Positions 1 through 11,422 of a stretch of 64,000 nucleotides of DNA are shown one piece after another. The stretch is from the NCBI GenBank assembly GCA_001931875.2, contig MSJH02000669.1, forward strand, positions 124,001-188,000, in the 5' to 3' direction. A program made the translations under genes and the position numbers. The notes below the pieces were generated by a model. That model was not told where the DNA came from, searched no databases, and saw nothing but the letters and a program-made list of their open reading frames with translations. The stretch's first letter is position 1, and the number at the start of each line of letters is the position of its first letter. This DNA comes from Byssochlamys sp. IMV 00236 (Eukaryota > Ascomycota > Eurotiomycetes > Eurotiales > Thermoascaceae).

Positions 1-1486
1 AAATTCAATGAAGACAAAATCATCCTTCTTTCCATTATGCCAGAGTTTTGCATGTTCGATACATTCAGAATCCAGATGCCCACTGAGGATGTGATTACTC
101 GAGGCTTTGCTGAATTTGTCAAAACTAAAAGGGTTGATCTGTGGCTTTGCTTCGCCTCCCAGGTATTCCTTGATGTTCATCATATCATGCGACACAGTAC
201 CTTGGGTGCATTTGGAGACCTTCGAATGTCTGGACTTCGCATCCAAAAGACTATCGATGACTACCTGCAATTGTCTAAAACACACCCCCAGCCCAAATTT
301 TGGCCAAAAGCGGCTGATGATGAGATTCGGAATATAAAGTCAGCCGTGAAGACGTGGGTCATAGAAGATCCATTCCAAGATATTCGAGTCCGGTCGGGAC
401 TCGACAGAATTGGCTCCCCGCCTGAAAAGTGCACTCTTATCGCAGCATGCTATCCTCTGCGGCTTGATCCTGTTTAACCTCAATATGGGAATGCAGTACG
501 TTGGCCAGAAGCTCGTCACCCAATGGTACGACGTTCAACAACTGGCCTTCTTGCACAACCTCGTCATCAATACTCCAGGGTACAAAGACCTGAGATGGCC
601 TGATATGGATGCTTTCATCAAGATCCATGGCGAGTCTCATATTTTCATTGGTTCACGGCCAAAGAACGCCAAAGAATCACTGAACAGGTTGGAGTTGGCT
701 ACAGGCATCTCATCCGCTGCCAGGTTTGCCCGCAATTCCCGGAGCAAAGGAATCCATCGCCCTGATGGCAAGAACGCCCGCGTGCTCAAGCCCACCACTG
801 CAGTTGCAAACTTGTTCTTTGCCCAATACGTTGGCGGTTCTCAGGAAGATGCCGGGATTGTACATATTGACAGAATCCTGGACGAGCTTTCGCAGCAGCT
901 TAATTCGGCCAGCAAGGGGCTTCAGAGGGTCAATCCAGAAGTCATGATTACCCGAAAGTGGTCTCATACCCGCAACATTGACACACTGCCGCTTCTCAAG
1001 TTCCTGAAGACCAAGTTATTCGAAGAGGAGCCTGTCATATTGTACAATTACTTCGGCATGCACAAACGCTCCATCGAGTTACTCAGGCTGATCCGAGACA
1101 AAGAGCACCATAAGTTTGCCCAATATTTCACGCCGGCGTATATGCCTGATGAGTCTTTCATATCAAACATTGTCATTCTCATCCATATGGTTGCGGAGGG
1201 CTCGGCCCAAAATGCACGTGACATGGGACTTGCATCTCGCAAACTTGGGTTAGTGAGTCGGATTGTCACGAGCGCTGGCGAGGTGATGCGGGAATACTTG
1301 AAGAAGAATGGAGATGTGGCATGCAAAGAGCTGAGAGTTTTCTGCAAGAACAAGAAGCCAATTCAAGACGATGTTGCTTATGATAAGGGCGAATCGGACA
1401 AGCTGGTGTATTCTATGCTCAATCTTGAGGACGTTATGGGTCCCAAGGCTATGGCCTCGCTCATGACTGGGATCCCGATAGCCTAG
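1..1486 (+). pseudogene. DUF6604-like protein, 3' part, apparent frameshift
   Basis: The reading frame is already open at base 1, so the 5' end lies outside the window. Frame 1 runs to a stop at 475-477. Frame 2 opens after a stop at 362-364 and runs to TAG at 1484-1486. The protein sense passes from frame 1 (ending near WVIEDPFQDI) to frame 2 (LLSQHAILCGLILFNL onward) somewhere between about 365 and 477. No GT-AG pair of normal fungal intron size restores the frame there: the one plausible 62-nt candidate, 346-407, leads to a stop. The C-terminal part, with a long helical stretch and an ending rich in Lys and Asp/Glu, resembles fungal DUF6604 proteins from memory; their function is unknown. 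Either a one-base indel makes this a pseudogene, or the base call is wrong. Family assignment is moderate, coding nature is good. Confidence 0.6.
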
Positions 1487-2220
1487 GCTCATACTAGGCG
1501 CGAACTGCACAGGAGGGTTGGGGTCCAGGGGGGAGCATCTGGGACTTTGTCCGTCTCCTCCTGTTTCTACAGTCTTACCCAGGTAATAGCTCGAGATCTT
1601 ACTTAGGTTGGACGGTTAGACGGGCGGTATGGGTTATTTTCAGGGAGTTCTGAACTGAATATTTCGGTTTCGGTTTCGGTTCAGGATTTCCCTGAGCTGG
1701 AACAAATTAAGGAAAGGAGACCAACACTATACATATCTAAGAATGATAAACATGACCCGAAGAAGCAGACACCGTCGTAAATATCATGACACGAAATGTA
1801 AAGGCCGTCTCTACTCCAGACATAGTGGGAAAGCAACAAGAAAACGCCTAGACTGACGCGCTTCATTCGGTTAGCGCGGGTATGAGGCGTCTGGGATCAT
1901 AGTTGAGGTATATCTGTGTCTGCATGTAATCGATGCTGTTTAACCCTTTATGGGACGATGTCCTTTGCTGGGGCAAGGATCGGAAATGTAAGATTCTTTT
2001 CTTTTTTGGGTGCATATCTGTCACGAATATATTTTCATTAGTACGAAGATCTTGATGGTGTCCAGCCATATCTGTCACTTACCATCATGAATCGTGTAGC
2101 ATATCATATTGCCCCTTTCGTAAGAAATAACCATATATCAGGAGAGAAACAGGTCGAGCCATATCCCCTCCTCCGACGAGAAGGACGAATAAAACAACCC
2201 CCCATCCATTTCTAATCTAC
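1487..2220. other. Intergenic region
   Basis: No supported gene. It holds the 3' flanks of two convergent genes. A short tandem array of the hexamer TTTCGG, three to four copies with a degenerate end, lies near 1663-1682. Two minus-strand ORFs here are short and not protein-like. Confidence 0.6.
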
Positions 2221-2586
2221 CTAGTCAGCACGTCCACAACCGCCAACCATGCATTTGAAACCCTTTGGTGAATCGAGCTCGCGAATCGAAGCGTATATGC
2301 AATACGGCTCCGTACAGGCGTGAAAGCCCTTATTCACGGGTTTATTATCCGCAGTAGAAGTCTCAACTGAATTCGGAGCCCTAGGATCACCAATTGGCCA
2401 TGCGATGAGGTGACGCCGTTCATAGAGCCCATTGTAAGCTGGGTCTGATATAGACAGGTCAGACGAGTCAAAATCGGACTGATGAGGACTCAATGGGGGT
2501 GATGGCGCCTTCGCAATGTGGCAGACTAGTAGGACGTGGTCATTGCGATGACCGCAGCTGTTGGTGACTCGTTGGACTTTGCACAT
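2221..2586 (-). CDS. Small Cys/His-rich fungal protein
   Basis: Single-exon ORF of 121 aa with a true ATG at 2586 and TAG at 2221-2223. The N-terminus has a Cys/His cluster (C2, the CGH at 11-13, then LVCH), and the C-terminus has a second cluster (HACTEPYC, then FKCMVGGCGRAD). The middle is Ser/Pro/Asp-rich. The spacing suggests a small metal-binding or disulfide fold; there is no signal peptide or membrane segment. I recognise the style, since many ascomycetes have short proteins that begin MCK followed by a CGH motif, but no function is known to me. It is transcribed toward the DUF6604-like gene. Coding status is fairly secure because the Cys clusters and codon use look constrained. Confidence 0.6.
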   Translation of the reverse strand: MCKVQRVTNSCGHRNDHVLLVCHIAKAPSPPLSPHQSDFDSSDLSISDPAYNGLYERRHLIAWPIGDPRAPNSVETSTADNKPVNKGFHACTEPYCIYASIRELDSPKGFKCMVGGCGRAD

Positions 2587-3768
2587 TTTGATGCTCTGGT
2601 TTTTTTCTTTTAATGTGGAAGACGAGATGGTTCGAGGAGAACGGGAGAACTGATGGATGACGACTCGTGAGATGAAATTCCTCGATTATGGCAGCTAGTG
2701 AGTGAGGACTGCTGCCTCAGGGAGAAAGAGAGCCGTTCCTGCTCGTATTCGAGAGAGAGAGAAGGATCCAGAGTCGTTGATTCGAGGGAATTGAATCAAG
2801 ATATCACAGCTCGACCGGCTCGATAAAGCCCATATCATAGTAGAAGTGTCAATGGTCAGATCTCAGCACGGAATGGAGATGTGATGCCGGTGATATCTTG
2901 CCTGATCTCTTGTCTTGTCACATGAGTTATTGTATGAGAAATTGCTTAGTCGTCAAGCATAAAATTATCCAAAGTAGGGATATGCTCATGCGAGATGATG
3001 TCGTTCAAAGATCTGAACATACCCCAAAAAGGAATGCTTGCATGAGAGTGCAGGAGTGTGAATGCGTTCAGGAGCAGAGTCTGGAAGTGACTTCCTTTCT
3101 TTCCCCATATCTGAATCGTGAATATAAGAGTTGAGGAATATGCAATCGTTAATGTTTGTTATGCATAGGCAGTAGCCTTTCATCAGGACTCGTGACTGCG
3201 GAAGGGGAGTTCCAGGTGTTTAGACATTATATGCAATAGAAGGGTATTACAGACAGAAGGCGACTGTAAGAAACGTAAGCTCAAATCTTTGTAATTGGGT
3301 CATGAAATCTGCCAAAACATGACCTGATGGGTAGTGTAATTTAACAATATTTGTCATGAAGCAAACACGCTAGGTAACACACTGTATCAATATCGTAACA
3401 GTGCGATCATGATAATTGAAATGAAAGTACATGAAGATACCATGTACAATAAGCTTAGTCATATGAAAAATGCTGTACATAATTCATGAGAAATTTATGA
3501 GAATCTGCAAGGAGCCAGCGGCCAGAGTATTGTTACATGAAAGAGCTGACCGCCTTAGAACCAAAAGATGCTGAACATAGCGATACAATGAGGCCGCCAA
3601 CATCGAGAACAATGAGAGTAGCGCACACAGTCATGTAGAAACAAAGGCATAAAGAGAAGGGGTTTGCCTTCTGATCATGCAAGCGCTGGAAAGCCACAAC
3701 AGGTGATTAACAAGGGTATCAAGATCACATGGTTGTGGATTCGTAAAGGAAGATGGCTATCATAAAGT
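2587..3768. other. Intergenic region, AT-rich
   Basis: About 1.2 kb without a convincing gene. It contains the upstream region of the small Cys-rich gene and the 3' flank of the DUF4870-like gene. The overlapping short ORFs on both strands near 2.9-3.2 kb look random. Confidence 0.6.
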
Positions 3769-4505
3769 TTATTCATCATCAACGAAGGAGTTTGCGAATC
3801 GCCCGAAGAAGGGAACCTCGTAATGCTCGAGAGAATCAACTGTGATCCTTGTCAGCCACTTCTGCTTTTCAATATGTTGCTTCAGAGGGGCCGTTACCGT
3901 CTCGATAAGCGTGCATAGCGAGGAAGCCGATTAGAACAATGTCGCCGATGAACATCAGCCACGATATAAAGCTCGACCAAGCAAATATGAGATGGAGTAT
4001 CTGGATGCGAGTCAGTCATGTGTGTTCGGGCGACCATCGAGGTTGCATACGAAGATAGCGGTAAAGAGCAAGCTTGACTGCCAGGCATGGAACCTAATTG
4101 GAAAATCAGCAATCAGTTCTAAAGGCGTAAACTATCCGTATCGACATCAACATACCGGACATAGTCGCTCTTGTGTTCGAACAGCAGCAGAAAGACCCCG
4201 CCGGCTGGTGGCAGCAGAAGATATGCCAGCATAGCTTCATAGTCTAACCGTATCGGCAAACTGGTCTCAAAGGCATCCAGACTCAGTCTTCCATTTTCCA
4301 CCACTCTCTCATATCCTCCATTGATCTGTCCTCCACCAACACCTGCGAATTGACTTGGGGATGGCAGACCGCCTCCGGGATAGTTCGGGGTCGTCGGTGA
4401 TGCGCGGGGCGAGCGTAGGTTGGGTGATTTTACTCTGTCAGCGAATGCTGGAGACATAGCTCGCTCGATCTCGGGCGACTCATCCTGATATGGAGCGAAG
4501 TTCAT
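3769..4505 (-). CDS. Tic20/DUF4870-like membrane protein
   Basis: Four exons: 4505-4156, 4093-4051, 4000-3898 and 3839-3769, giving 188 aa. All three introns have GT-AG ends; the last (58 nt) has a clear CTGAC branch site. Residues 1 to about 85 are a Pro/Ser-rich cytosolic tail beginning MNFAPYQDESPEIER. The core then reads DYEAMLAYLLLPPAGGVFLLLFEHKSDYVRFHAWQSS, followed by a further hydrophobic helix pair and the ending HYEVPFFGRFANSFVDDE. That core is typical of fungal UPF0132/DUF4870 (Tic20-like) proteins with about four membrane segments; their role is not known. The start at 4505 is preferred because it has an A-rich context and matches remembered relatives. The open frame continues upstream to 4625 without an ATG. 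Confidence 0.72.
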
Positions 4506-4820
4506 TTTGCCGTTAAGATCCACAGAGGACCTGATGTTTTGGAGTTGACGTTCTTGGACTGCTTGCGCGCTTCTTCCTAGATAGAGCTCAGGCGGACCGA
4601 GGCTTGGCGCGTTGCAGCGATCCAAAACGAAGCTTAAAAGAGGTCAGATCTCGACATCAAACCCGGATGGCTATCTACTTAAATGAGATGCTCGCAAGGA
4701 ATAATCTCTATACAGATGGTGTTATGCAATGTGTGAATATTGACGGGTATCTCCGTTCGATATTACGAACTTTTTATTCATGGACACGTCTATCTCATCA
4801 ATCATCGATGCTCGATACAA

Positions 4821-5630
4821 TCATACTCGTCCCCGGCCCCGCGGCAAACCAGTGCTTCGTGAAACCCCTCCAGTGCTGGGCTTTCGCGTCGCTGTAGTGG
4901 TACCTCTTATTGCCCCTCTAGTCGCGCTAGATCCTACGCCAGCAGAGGAAGTGCTAGCAGTCCGGCCCAGCCCAGTGCGTACTCTGCCTCTCGTTGTTCC
5001 TCGTGTAGTTCTCGTAGTTGAGGTGCCCGCTGCCCTTCTCCTCTCCTCTTCTTCTGCCTTTTTGGCAGCAGCTTCTCTTCGTTGCTGCAACTCCCGTGCC
5101 CTCCTCTCGGCTTCCTGCTGTTTCAAAGCAGCTTCATGTTCCATATCAGCGATATCTTGACTGGCACCTTGCCAGTTTGGATTGAGGATCAATCGCTGAT
5201 TATGTTCTGTCTGTGAAAGTATTCGAGTCCACGTGTTTAGCAGGGTGGAAGCAGAATTAACTGTCCGAGAGACGGTCTAGCACAATATCAGCGGGTGACT
5301 GGTCATCTAGGTCTACACTATGTATAGTGGACATACCGTCATGTTTCCTTTTGCGCGATCAAGGCTCTCCAGTAGACCCTCAATTACCTGATTAATGTTG
5401 CGAACACTCTGTAGCTCATTGCGCAATGCCGCTTCCCGTGTCTCTTCGAGGTCGAACAGCGTCTCGCCATTGCGAGGTTGCGCTGGTTCTGGCGGTACAT
5501 CTTGGGCCCTGGGTGCTTTCTGCCTTGGAGTCTTGGCATGTCGTTTGGAGGGAGAGTCCCAGAGATCTTCGGTATCCTCTTCGGAGAGCTGGAGCTTGTC
5601 CATCTCCTCTGCTGCACTCAATGCTGTCAT
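4821..5630 (-). CDS. DUO1: DASH complex subunit Duo1
   Basis: Two exons, 5630-5337 and 5276-4821, separated by a 60-nt intron; 249 aa. The acidic N-terminus begins MTALSAAEEMDKLQLSEEDTE and carries a basic SP site. The conserved Duo1 domain runs from about residue 55 to 130: LFDLEETREAALRNE, then GLLESLDRAKGNMTTV across the splice, then NTWTRILSQTEHNQRLI and NPNWQGASQDI. A Lys/Arg/Glu coiled coil and a long Thr/Arg/Gly-rich basic tail follow. Duo1 is one of the ten DASH/Dam1 ring subunits that couple kinetochores to microtubule plus ends in fungi. The basic tail could help contact the acidic microtubule surface (inference). The gene diverges from the next gene across about 0.6 kb. Confidence 0.9.
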
Positions 5631-6246
5631 GTTGGGTAGGGAGAGGTGGTCCACGTGGGTGAGAGCAGCACGTGTGCAGGGTGAGAGAAGGTTGGACAGA
5701 CAGTAAGAGCAGATTGATAGACAGGATAGATAGCAAGTGCTATGTTCAATTGAAGGAACGCAAGCCTTTGATGTCAAACAATTTGCGCGATAGAGCCGAC
5801 AGCGTCCACTATCAGATCTGGGCGTGAAGCGCGTCCCCAGCTGGTGGGGCCAGGCGAAGCGCGCACCAAGCGGCTTACAGCCTCCCGAATTTGCGGAAAG
5901 CGGTGGCTGGTCGACGTCAAAGCCCAACAACATTCCACCTCGTTGGCATCTCCCTGGGCGTCTCTCGTCTCTCTTTCATTACTCTACTCTCTCTCCTTGC
6001 TCAATCCAGTGTTCTCAATACGCTCCGTGAGATTATCCTTGGATATCTATTTTATCTTATCGTTCTTTGGCCGGAAACCCCCGTCGCACACGGTCCTGCG
6101 CGTCGCCCTTGATTGCCCCTTCTTTCTGGTTGGTGCCAGTTGTCAAGCAAGCCCAGGACTACTTGCGATTGCGATTGCCGTCTTCCAAAGTTCAGGGAGG
6201 AGAGTACCATACGAATTGTAAAGGGCTGAATAGGGTATTCTACACA
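5631..6246. promoter_or_regulatory. Divergent promoter region, Duo1 / acidic nuclear protein
   Basis: This 616-bp stretch separates the start codons of two divergently transcribed genes, so it must hold both promoters and 5' UTRs. It contains pyrimidine-rich runs and no convincing ORF; the plus-strand ORFs here overlap each other in several frames. Confidence 0.5.
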
Positions 6247-7666
6247 ATGGCGACGACACCGCCGCCCCCATCGCCGTCGAAGCTTCGCGTCCCTCCGGCT
6301 CCCCGTCATGGCCCAAAATACGATTCATGGGAACCATATGGCACCCGTCATTCTGCTAGATTAGCTAGTCAACGAACGTCGAGAGACACCCATACGACAC
6401 CCCCACCGAGTTCGCCAGAGTTACGTGGTCAGGCGGGTAGAATGGAGGAACACAAACAAAGGGAGATGGACGTTGGAACATTATCACCACCTGGATCGAC
6501 TTTCACATCGCCCCGGAAGAAGATGTCGGGCCGGAGCAAAGGAGTTATTCCGGCATATTCACTTGACAACACTGAGCTGGACAGCTCAGATCTCTTCGGC
6601 TCTGCTCAGACTACTCGCGTCAGACAACCCTCGTTTGAAGCATCTCGCACAACAATGACCAACGGCATGCTTCCTACTCCCATGAAAACGCCTCGCAAGA
6701 AGGCAGTCGAGGACGTGAGTAGTGCTGCACGAACTCTGTTCCCAACTGCCTCTGCAAGTGCGCGTCCTAAGAAGGGCAAGAAGTACAGTGGCTTTTCGCT
6801 GGAGAGTTTTGAAGAAGAGTCAACTGAAACGCATGGCAAGATTGAGATCTTTACGGATTCACGCGATAGAATCCCGCAGCTGGACGAAAGTGAAGAGAAC
6901 CCGTTTTACAAGAAGCCTGCCGCCCCAGCAATCACTGAGACTGCAGCACCCCGCACTTCCAGCCGACGCAAGGCAAATGGAAGCAAACGTGACAAAGAAG
7001 TTGGCAGTGCTATCGACCGTAAAGATGGGATGACTTATGTCTTGTAAGTTTAGACGCTGTCTATTTTGTCAAAAGATATACTAACAACAATTTAGCCGTG
7101 GAAGGAAGATTTTCCGTAAATTCGATGAAGATGTCGACATGGAGAGTGATGATGATGACGACGACAACGACCTGGGTCTTCTAGCTGCCCGTCCGGATCT
7201 GATTGATGAGTCTTTGACCAGTGTCCGTCCTCTGACGCGCTCGTCCATTAAGCCTCGTGTTCTCTTCCCTGCTGCTCAGAAGACTGGACCAGACGCAGTG
7301 GAGGAAGATGAAGCGACCGATGTTGAGGATAGCCACATCGCCAATGAGCCTGAGGTGGACGCTGGCAATGAGGAAACCGATGCACAGAAGGAAGCCGTTA
7401 CCCCTGCAATTCGCTCATCTGTTACCACACCGGCCTCGCCTGGTGCTACCATCCGGTCTCTCCGGTCGCGTAGCAAGCATATCGCCCAGGATGCCACTCC
7501 TAGTGCTCCGCAATCCAAGAATGAGAAGCGCATCAGCCCCTTCAACGGCTGGATGCGTAAAAAGCAGCCGACTCCCACCGGTCTAGCTGCTGCGTCCAAG
7601 AAGAGAGAGGCGGATCCTGTTGCTGGCATTGGTGGACCTGCCACCAAAAAGACCAAGGGGAAATAA
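6247..7666 (+). CDS. Acidic low-complexity protein, probably nuclear, unknown function
   Basis: Two exons, 6247-7043 and 7096-7666, give 455 aa. The 52-nt intron has a canonical TACTAAC branch. The start is the ATG at 6247, where a Pro-rich N-terminus begins (MATTPPPPSPSKLRVPPAP). The protein is largely disordered, with many S/T-P sites and a conserved-looking LPTPMKTPRKK stretch followed by AARTLFP. A short motif spans the splice site (GMTYVFRGRKIFRKFDED), then comes a run of Asp. Several basic patches could be nuclear localisation signals, and the C-terminus KKTKGK is basic. The S/T-P sites suggest CDK-type phosphorylation and the whole suggests a chromatin or cell-cycle factor, but that is inference. 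I do not recognise a family. An in-frame extension to 6067 is unlikely. Confidence 0.75.
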
Positions 7667-9078
7667 GCATGTTCCTTCCGTGATGCATCTCGCCTAACCA
7701 CTGATCCTTCTGGGTTCAACATACACTCTGGAGCCGGTCTGCGCTTTTCCTTTTTTTTTTTCCTTTTTTTTTTTTGCAACGAGAAGATGACTCTCGGTCC
7801 TGTTTCTTTCTGAAAGTATCTAGTTGATTGTCTCTGGATCGCGATCCTTGGGATCCATCCAACACGCGTATTGCCATCGATTCCCCATCTTGTTCCGCGC
7901 TCTGTTTCTTTTCGGCTTCAACAGATTTCCCACAAAGCTGTTTAATGAGCCCCTCATTACTCCACAACTGGTCTCCTGTTTTCCTTTATGTCACGTTTCT
8001 GTCGGTATGGAAATGGACAGGTACAGTCTGGGTTGGTTGGTCGGTCTAGGGTCGGAGTTTTTGCTCTTTTTTTCCAGTAGTCAGATAGCTCAGAATCCAG
8101 AATGAATGCTCGGGCCAGAAGTACTATGTACGGCCACGGATTGTTTAAAATATTTCGCTTTGCTTGTGCACTTACCTCCAGATAGCCCATGCCAGAGCCA
8201 TGGTCAAGGCTGCTATGCCTTCGACAAAGAGCGTCAATATACTGTATAATCACAGTAGATTGCAAACCCAGCGGGCTTAGACAGACCGGGATCAAGCATC
8301 AGATTCTAGTGGCCGCTGCCTAGCTGGAATATGTGGGCATAGTACGACCATGGTTCCAATGGTAATGTCACACAAGCATACAGATTCCGTCACTTAGCCT
8401 GAGCAGGCTTGATTTGACTCCATATTCAAGAACCAAGGATACACTAGGCTCTATAGCATACCAAGTACCAAATAAACTACTGCAAATGGCAATATGACAG
8501 GCTCGTACTGTCTACCTCTGCGGCCTGTTGTTCCTATGATGGATAAAGGATCTACAGTTCCAAGTAATATTCTGCCTGTAGTGTATTCTCTTTGCTGTCA
8601 CTCTAGTTCAAAAAGCATAGTCACTATTTCTGGGAGCAGATGTTTGGTTTCGCCGTAGCGGATAGACATATCCAGAATTGGCAGTACTTGCTGCCTGATT
8701 GCTTTGTGAAGACTTTCAGTATTACCACATAGACCCTTGGAGGGTTCCCGCTTCATATGCGTAGGTAAGTTTCAGTCACCTACATTCTCTTTATTGCCTA
8801 GTAGTCAGGTATTCATCTAAGAGGTCGGTGACTACCAACATATCGGCAGATTCCTGGATGAACAAACCAAGTGAATGCTCATATCAATCTTGGGATACTC
8901 AAATACCCTCCCCCCTCTCTGTTCTTCCTTCTCGCCTCATCATTTCCCATATATCCTTTTACAGGAATTTCAGTTTGCAGATATATATATATATAACTCA
9001 GAATTATAATAGCTTTTTGCCAGACGACCAAAAAGGAGAACTCATAGTTGGTCTACCTGCATCTCTAAATAATATATA
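7667..9078. other. Intergenic region with T-tract and AT microsatellite
   Basis: No supported gene. A poly-T tract broken by CC dinucleotides lies at about 7747-7775, just past the 3' end of the upstream gene. An (AT)n run near 8980-8995 sits about 90 bp before the protease start and could serve as a TATA region. The remainder is ordinary AT-rich sequence. Confidence 0.55.
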
Positions 9079-11040
9079 ATGGCTGGACGTACTTCTGATC
9101 CACCACCACCAAGCAATATACCAACCTCGCCTGATTCGCCGAGAAAACGGCGACGCCATCTTCGCGAATCAGACGAGACAGAGGGGTCTATGTCCATCGA
9201 ACAGTATCTGCACAGGTCAGACCCATTTAGGTCTACGAGTGTAGACCATCCTTTACCCTATCCCATTTCAACCAGACCAGCAAGGGGCACAATCACGGCA
9301 GAAGTATCAGAGTATTATACGCCTATCGCAGACATCCTTAAGAAACATGGTTTCCATGGCCGATACAATATCAGTGTCGTCGAAATCACTAGACCTGGAT
9401 ACCCAGGCGGGGAGAGGCCGACCATTACCTTAATGATCGAGTACCGATATGGTGCAGTATTCCCTCTTGTTCCAGGACACGCTCGTGACGAAATTCGGGA
9501 CTTGCTTCGTCGGAATCTCGTGGATCTCCACGTAGAGATTGTCGACTTGCAAAACTGCTTCAGGCCGTCACTGTTCGCCATTTCGCCAGAGCATCCTACT
9601 GTTCGACCCTACGAGCAAGCAAAGGGAGATCTCATCGATATCCTAACAAAGGAGCTCGGTGCCAACTGGAGAACCCTTTGCCTGTTTGAAGTCGGCCCAT
9701 CAAAACAGAAGGCTGTAGCGTCAATCGTGGTTCTTGTAGAGCCCCAGACCAACGGCAATTGGTCAAGTGTTTGCCCTTGCATGTTGCGCGCGGTCAGGCG
9801 GTTCCTTCATCCAGATGTACCTCTGCAAGTCGAGTTCTTACCCGGAGATGCATCACCGTTTTCCGGGGACACAGCTTCCCCAGGCTCCCCTCCTTCGCAG
9901 AGAGGTGGCGATGGCGATGGTCAAATGGCTCTCTCAATGCTTCACTTGATGGATGGGGTCGGACGACTCCAACGTGGTATGTCCATTGGGATCAAAGGGG
10001 CCGAGAACGGAGATACCATGGGTGGCTTCGTCACCTTCAAGAGGAACAATGCCACCTATCAGGGAATCTTGACCAATTACCATGTTGTCAGGCCTGATAA
10101 TCCTGCAGTGACTCTGGCGGACAGAAAAGGGATCACTATCGATGATTGGAACCGCCCCAAGATTGAGATTGTTTACCCAGCCACGAAAGATGCAAGGGCG
10201 ACAAAGCGACAAGCACAGGCGAACTATGACAGGGCTATGGCTGACCTTCAACATATGACCGAGCGCAGGGACCAGAACATAGCGATCGGGCGGGGAGTAA
10301 CTGATGCGGAATCGCAACGCATCAAAGATCTCGACAGACAGTGCAAGCTTAACGAGAAGATCGTGCAGTAAGTGAGGCATCTGCCAGCCAAGATAGGCAA
10401 TGTAACATTTGCGTCAGGCCTCGGCACCATGGGATCGAGAGTCCTTGATTGGGCTTTTGTGGAAATCACAGAGCCTGATGTTAAGAAGTTCTTCAGATGT
10501 GACCGGATGCCTCGTGCCCCTCATTTGCAGATGCCCATAACAGATGACTTACCTGTGATCTCCTTTCAAGAGGAAGGAACTCGGTTCGGTGGCATTCGAG
10601 AAATGAAGAAAGGAGATTACTATATTATGGTCGGAAGAACCTCAGACGTTCGAGTCGGACGTTGCAATGGTACTCTGGCAACGTGCCACTGGAGAGGCAG
10701 CCATGTTCGATACGATGAGAACGGCAACGCAGTAGAAACCTCCAATGTCTGCGAGGAATGGGTTGTCATGGGCCAGGAGATAAAAGACAACAAGCTAGTG
10801 CAGGGTATCTTTTGCCAACGTGGCGATTCGGGGGCATTTTTGATCGACACAAGTGGCTATGTGTGCGGCCTGCTATATGGATATCTGGATGCGAAGGTGA
10901 AGGAGGATCTATACACGCATGCCGGTTTTGTTAACTGCATGGGAGATGTCCAGATGTCAGCACGGGCTCTTATAACCTCTCGTAACCCCCAGGGAGTGCC
11001 CAGTGAAAATTCTGCCCGCTTTGAACTTCCCTTCCCTTGA
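9079..11040 (+). pseudogene. Intracellular trypsin-fold serine protease, split by one in-frame TAA
   Basis: One reading frame runs 654 codons from ATG 9079 to TGA 11038-11040, interrupted only by TAA at 10369-10371 (codon 431). The protease domain has all three catalytic residues: His335 in ILTNYHVV, Asp457 in LDWAFVEI and Ser584 in RGDSGAFL. Residues 1-70 are basic and disordered, with no signal peptide. Residues 75-260 form an unrecognised alpha/beta domain. Between His and Asp lies a charged helical insert of about 60 residues, which the stop interrupts near its end. Downstream sequence (GNVTFASGLGTMGSR) looks well conserved. The TAA sits inside a perfect GTAAGT donor, but the only well-formed intron (50 nt, acceptor 10415-10417) breaks the frame; a 72-nt in-frame splice would need a poor GAG acceptor. 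Most likely a nonsense allele, or a readthrough case. Confidence 0.68.
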
Positions 11041-11422
11041 AGGTGAAATTGCTGCCGTCGACATTCCTTCACTTCATGTTCTTAGTCAGAGATTTCGGGT
11101 TCATACTAGTTAAAGCACGAGTTAGAATATTAGAATAAAATTGAAAGTTGCTACCTACCAGACTAACTATGCCAATAGTGCATACATATATTGTATAACT
11201 TAGGATAATAGCTCCCATCTAGCTCGCTATGTGCATATTATGTGGATTTACAGAAAGAAAAACAAAGGAAAGTTATTTTTGTGGCCATATACGTTAATTA
11301 TATTGCAAAAATCATGATTAACAAGACACAAGAAACTCATAATATGATATCATAGGTAAGGTGCTGAAGAGGCGCTGTTGCAAGACTTCAGGTAACAACA
11401 AAGGGAATAACAAGCAGTGGAC
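11041..11422. other. Intergenic region, AT-rich
   Basis: AT-rich 3' flank between the plus-strand protease gene and minus-strand sequence. No gene seen. Confidence 0.5.

Noticed and set aside
4506..4625. N-terminal extension of the DUF4870-like protein to 4625
   Set aside because: The first codon is TTG, and relatives as I remember them start at MNFAPYQDES.
6067..6246. N-terminal extension of the acidic nuclear protein to 6067
   Set aside because: The added 60 residues look like translated 5' UTR, while a Pro-rich start typical of such proteins begins at 6247.
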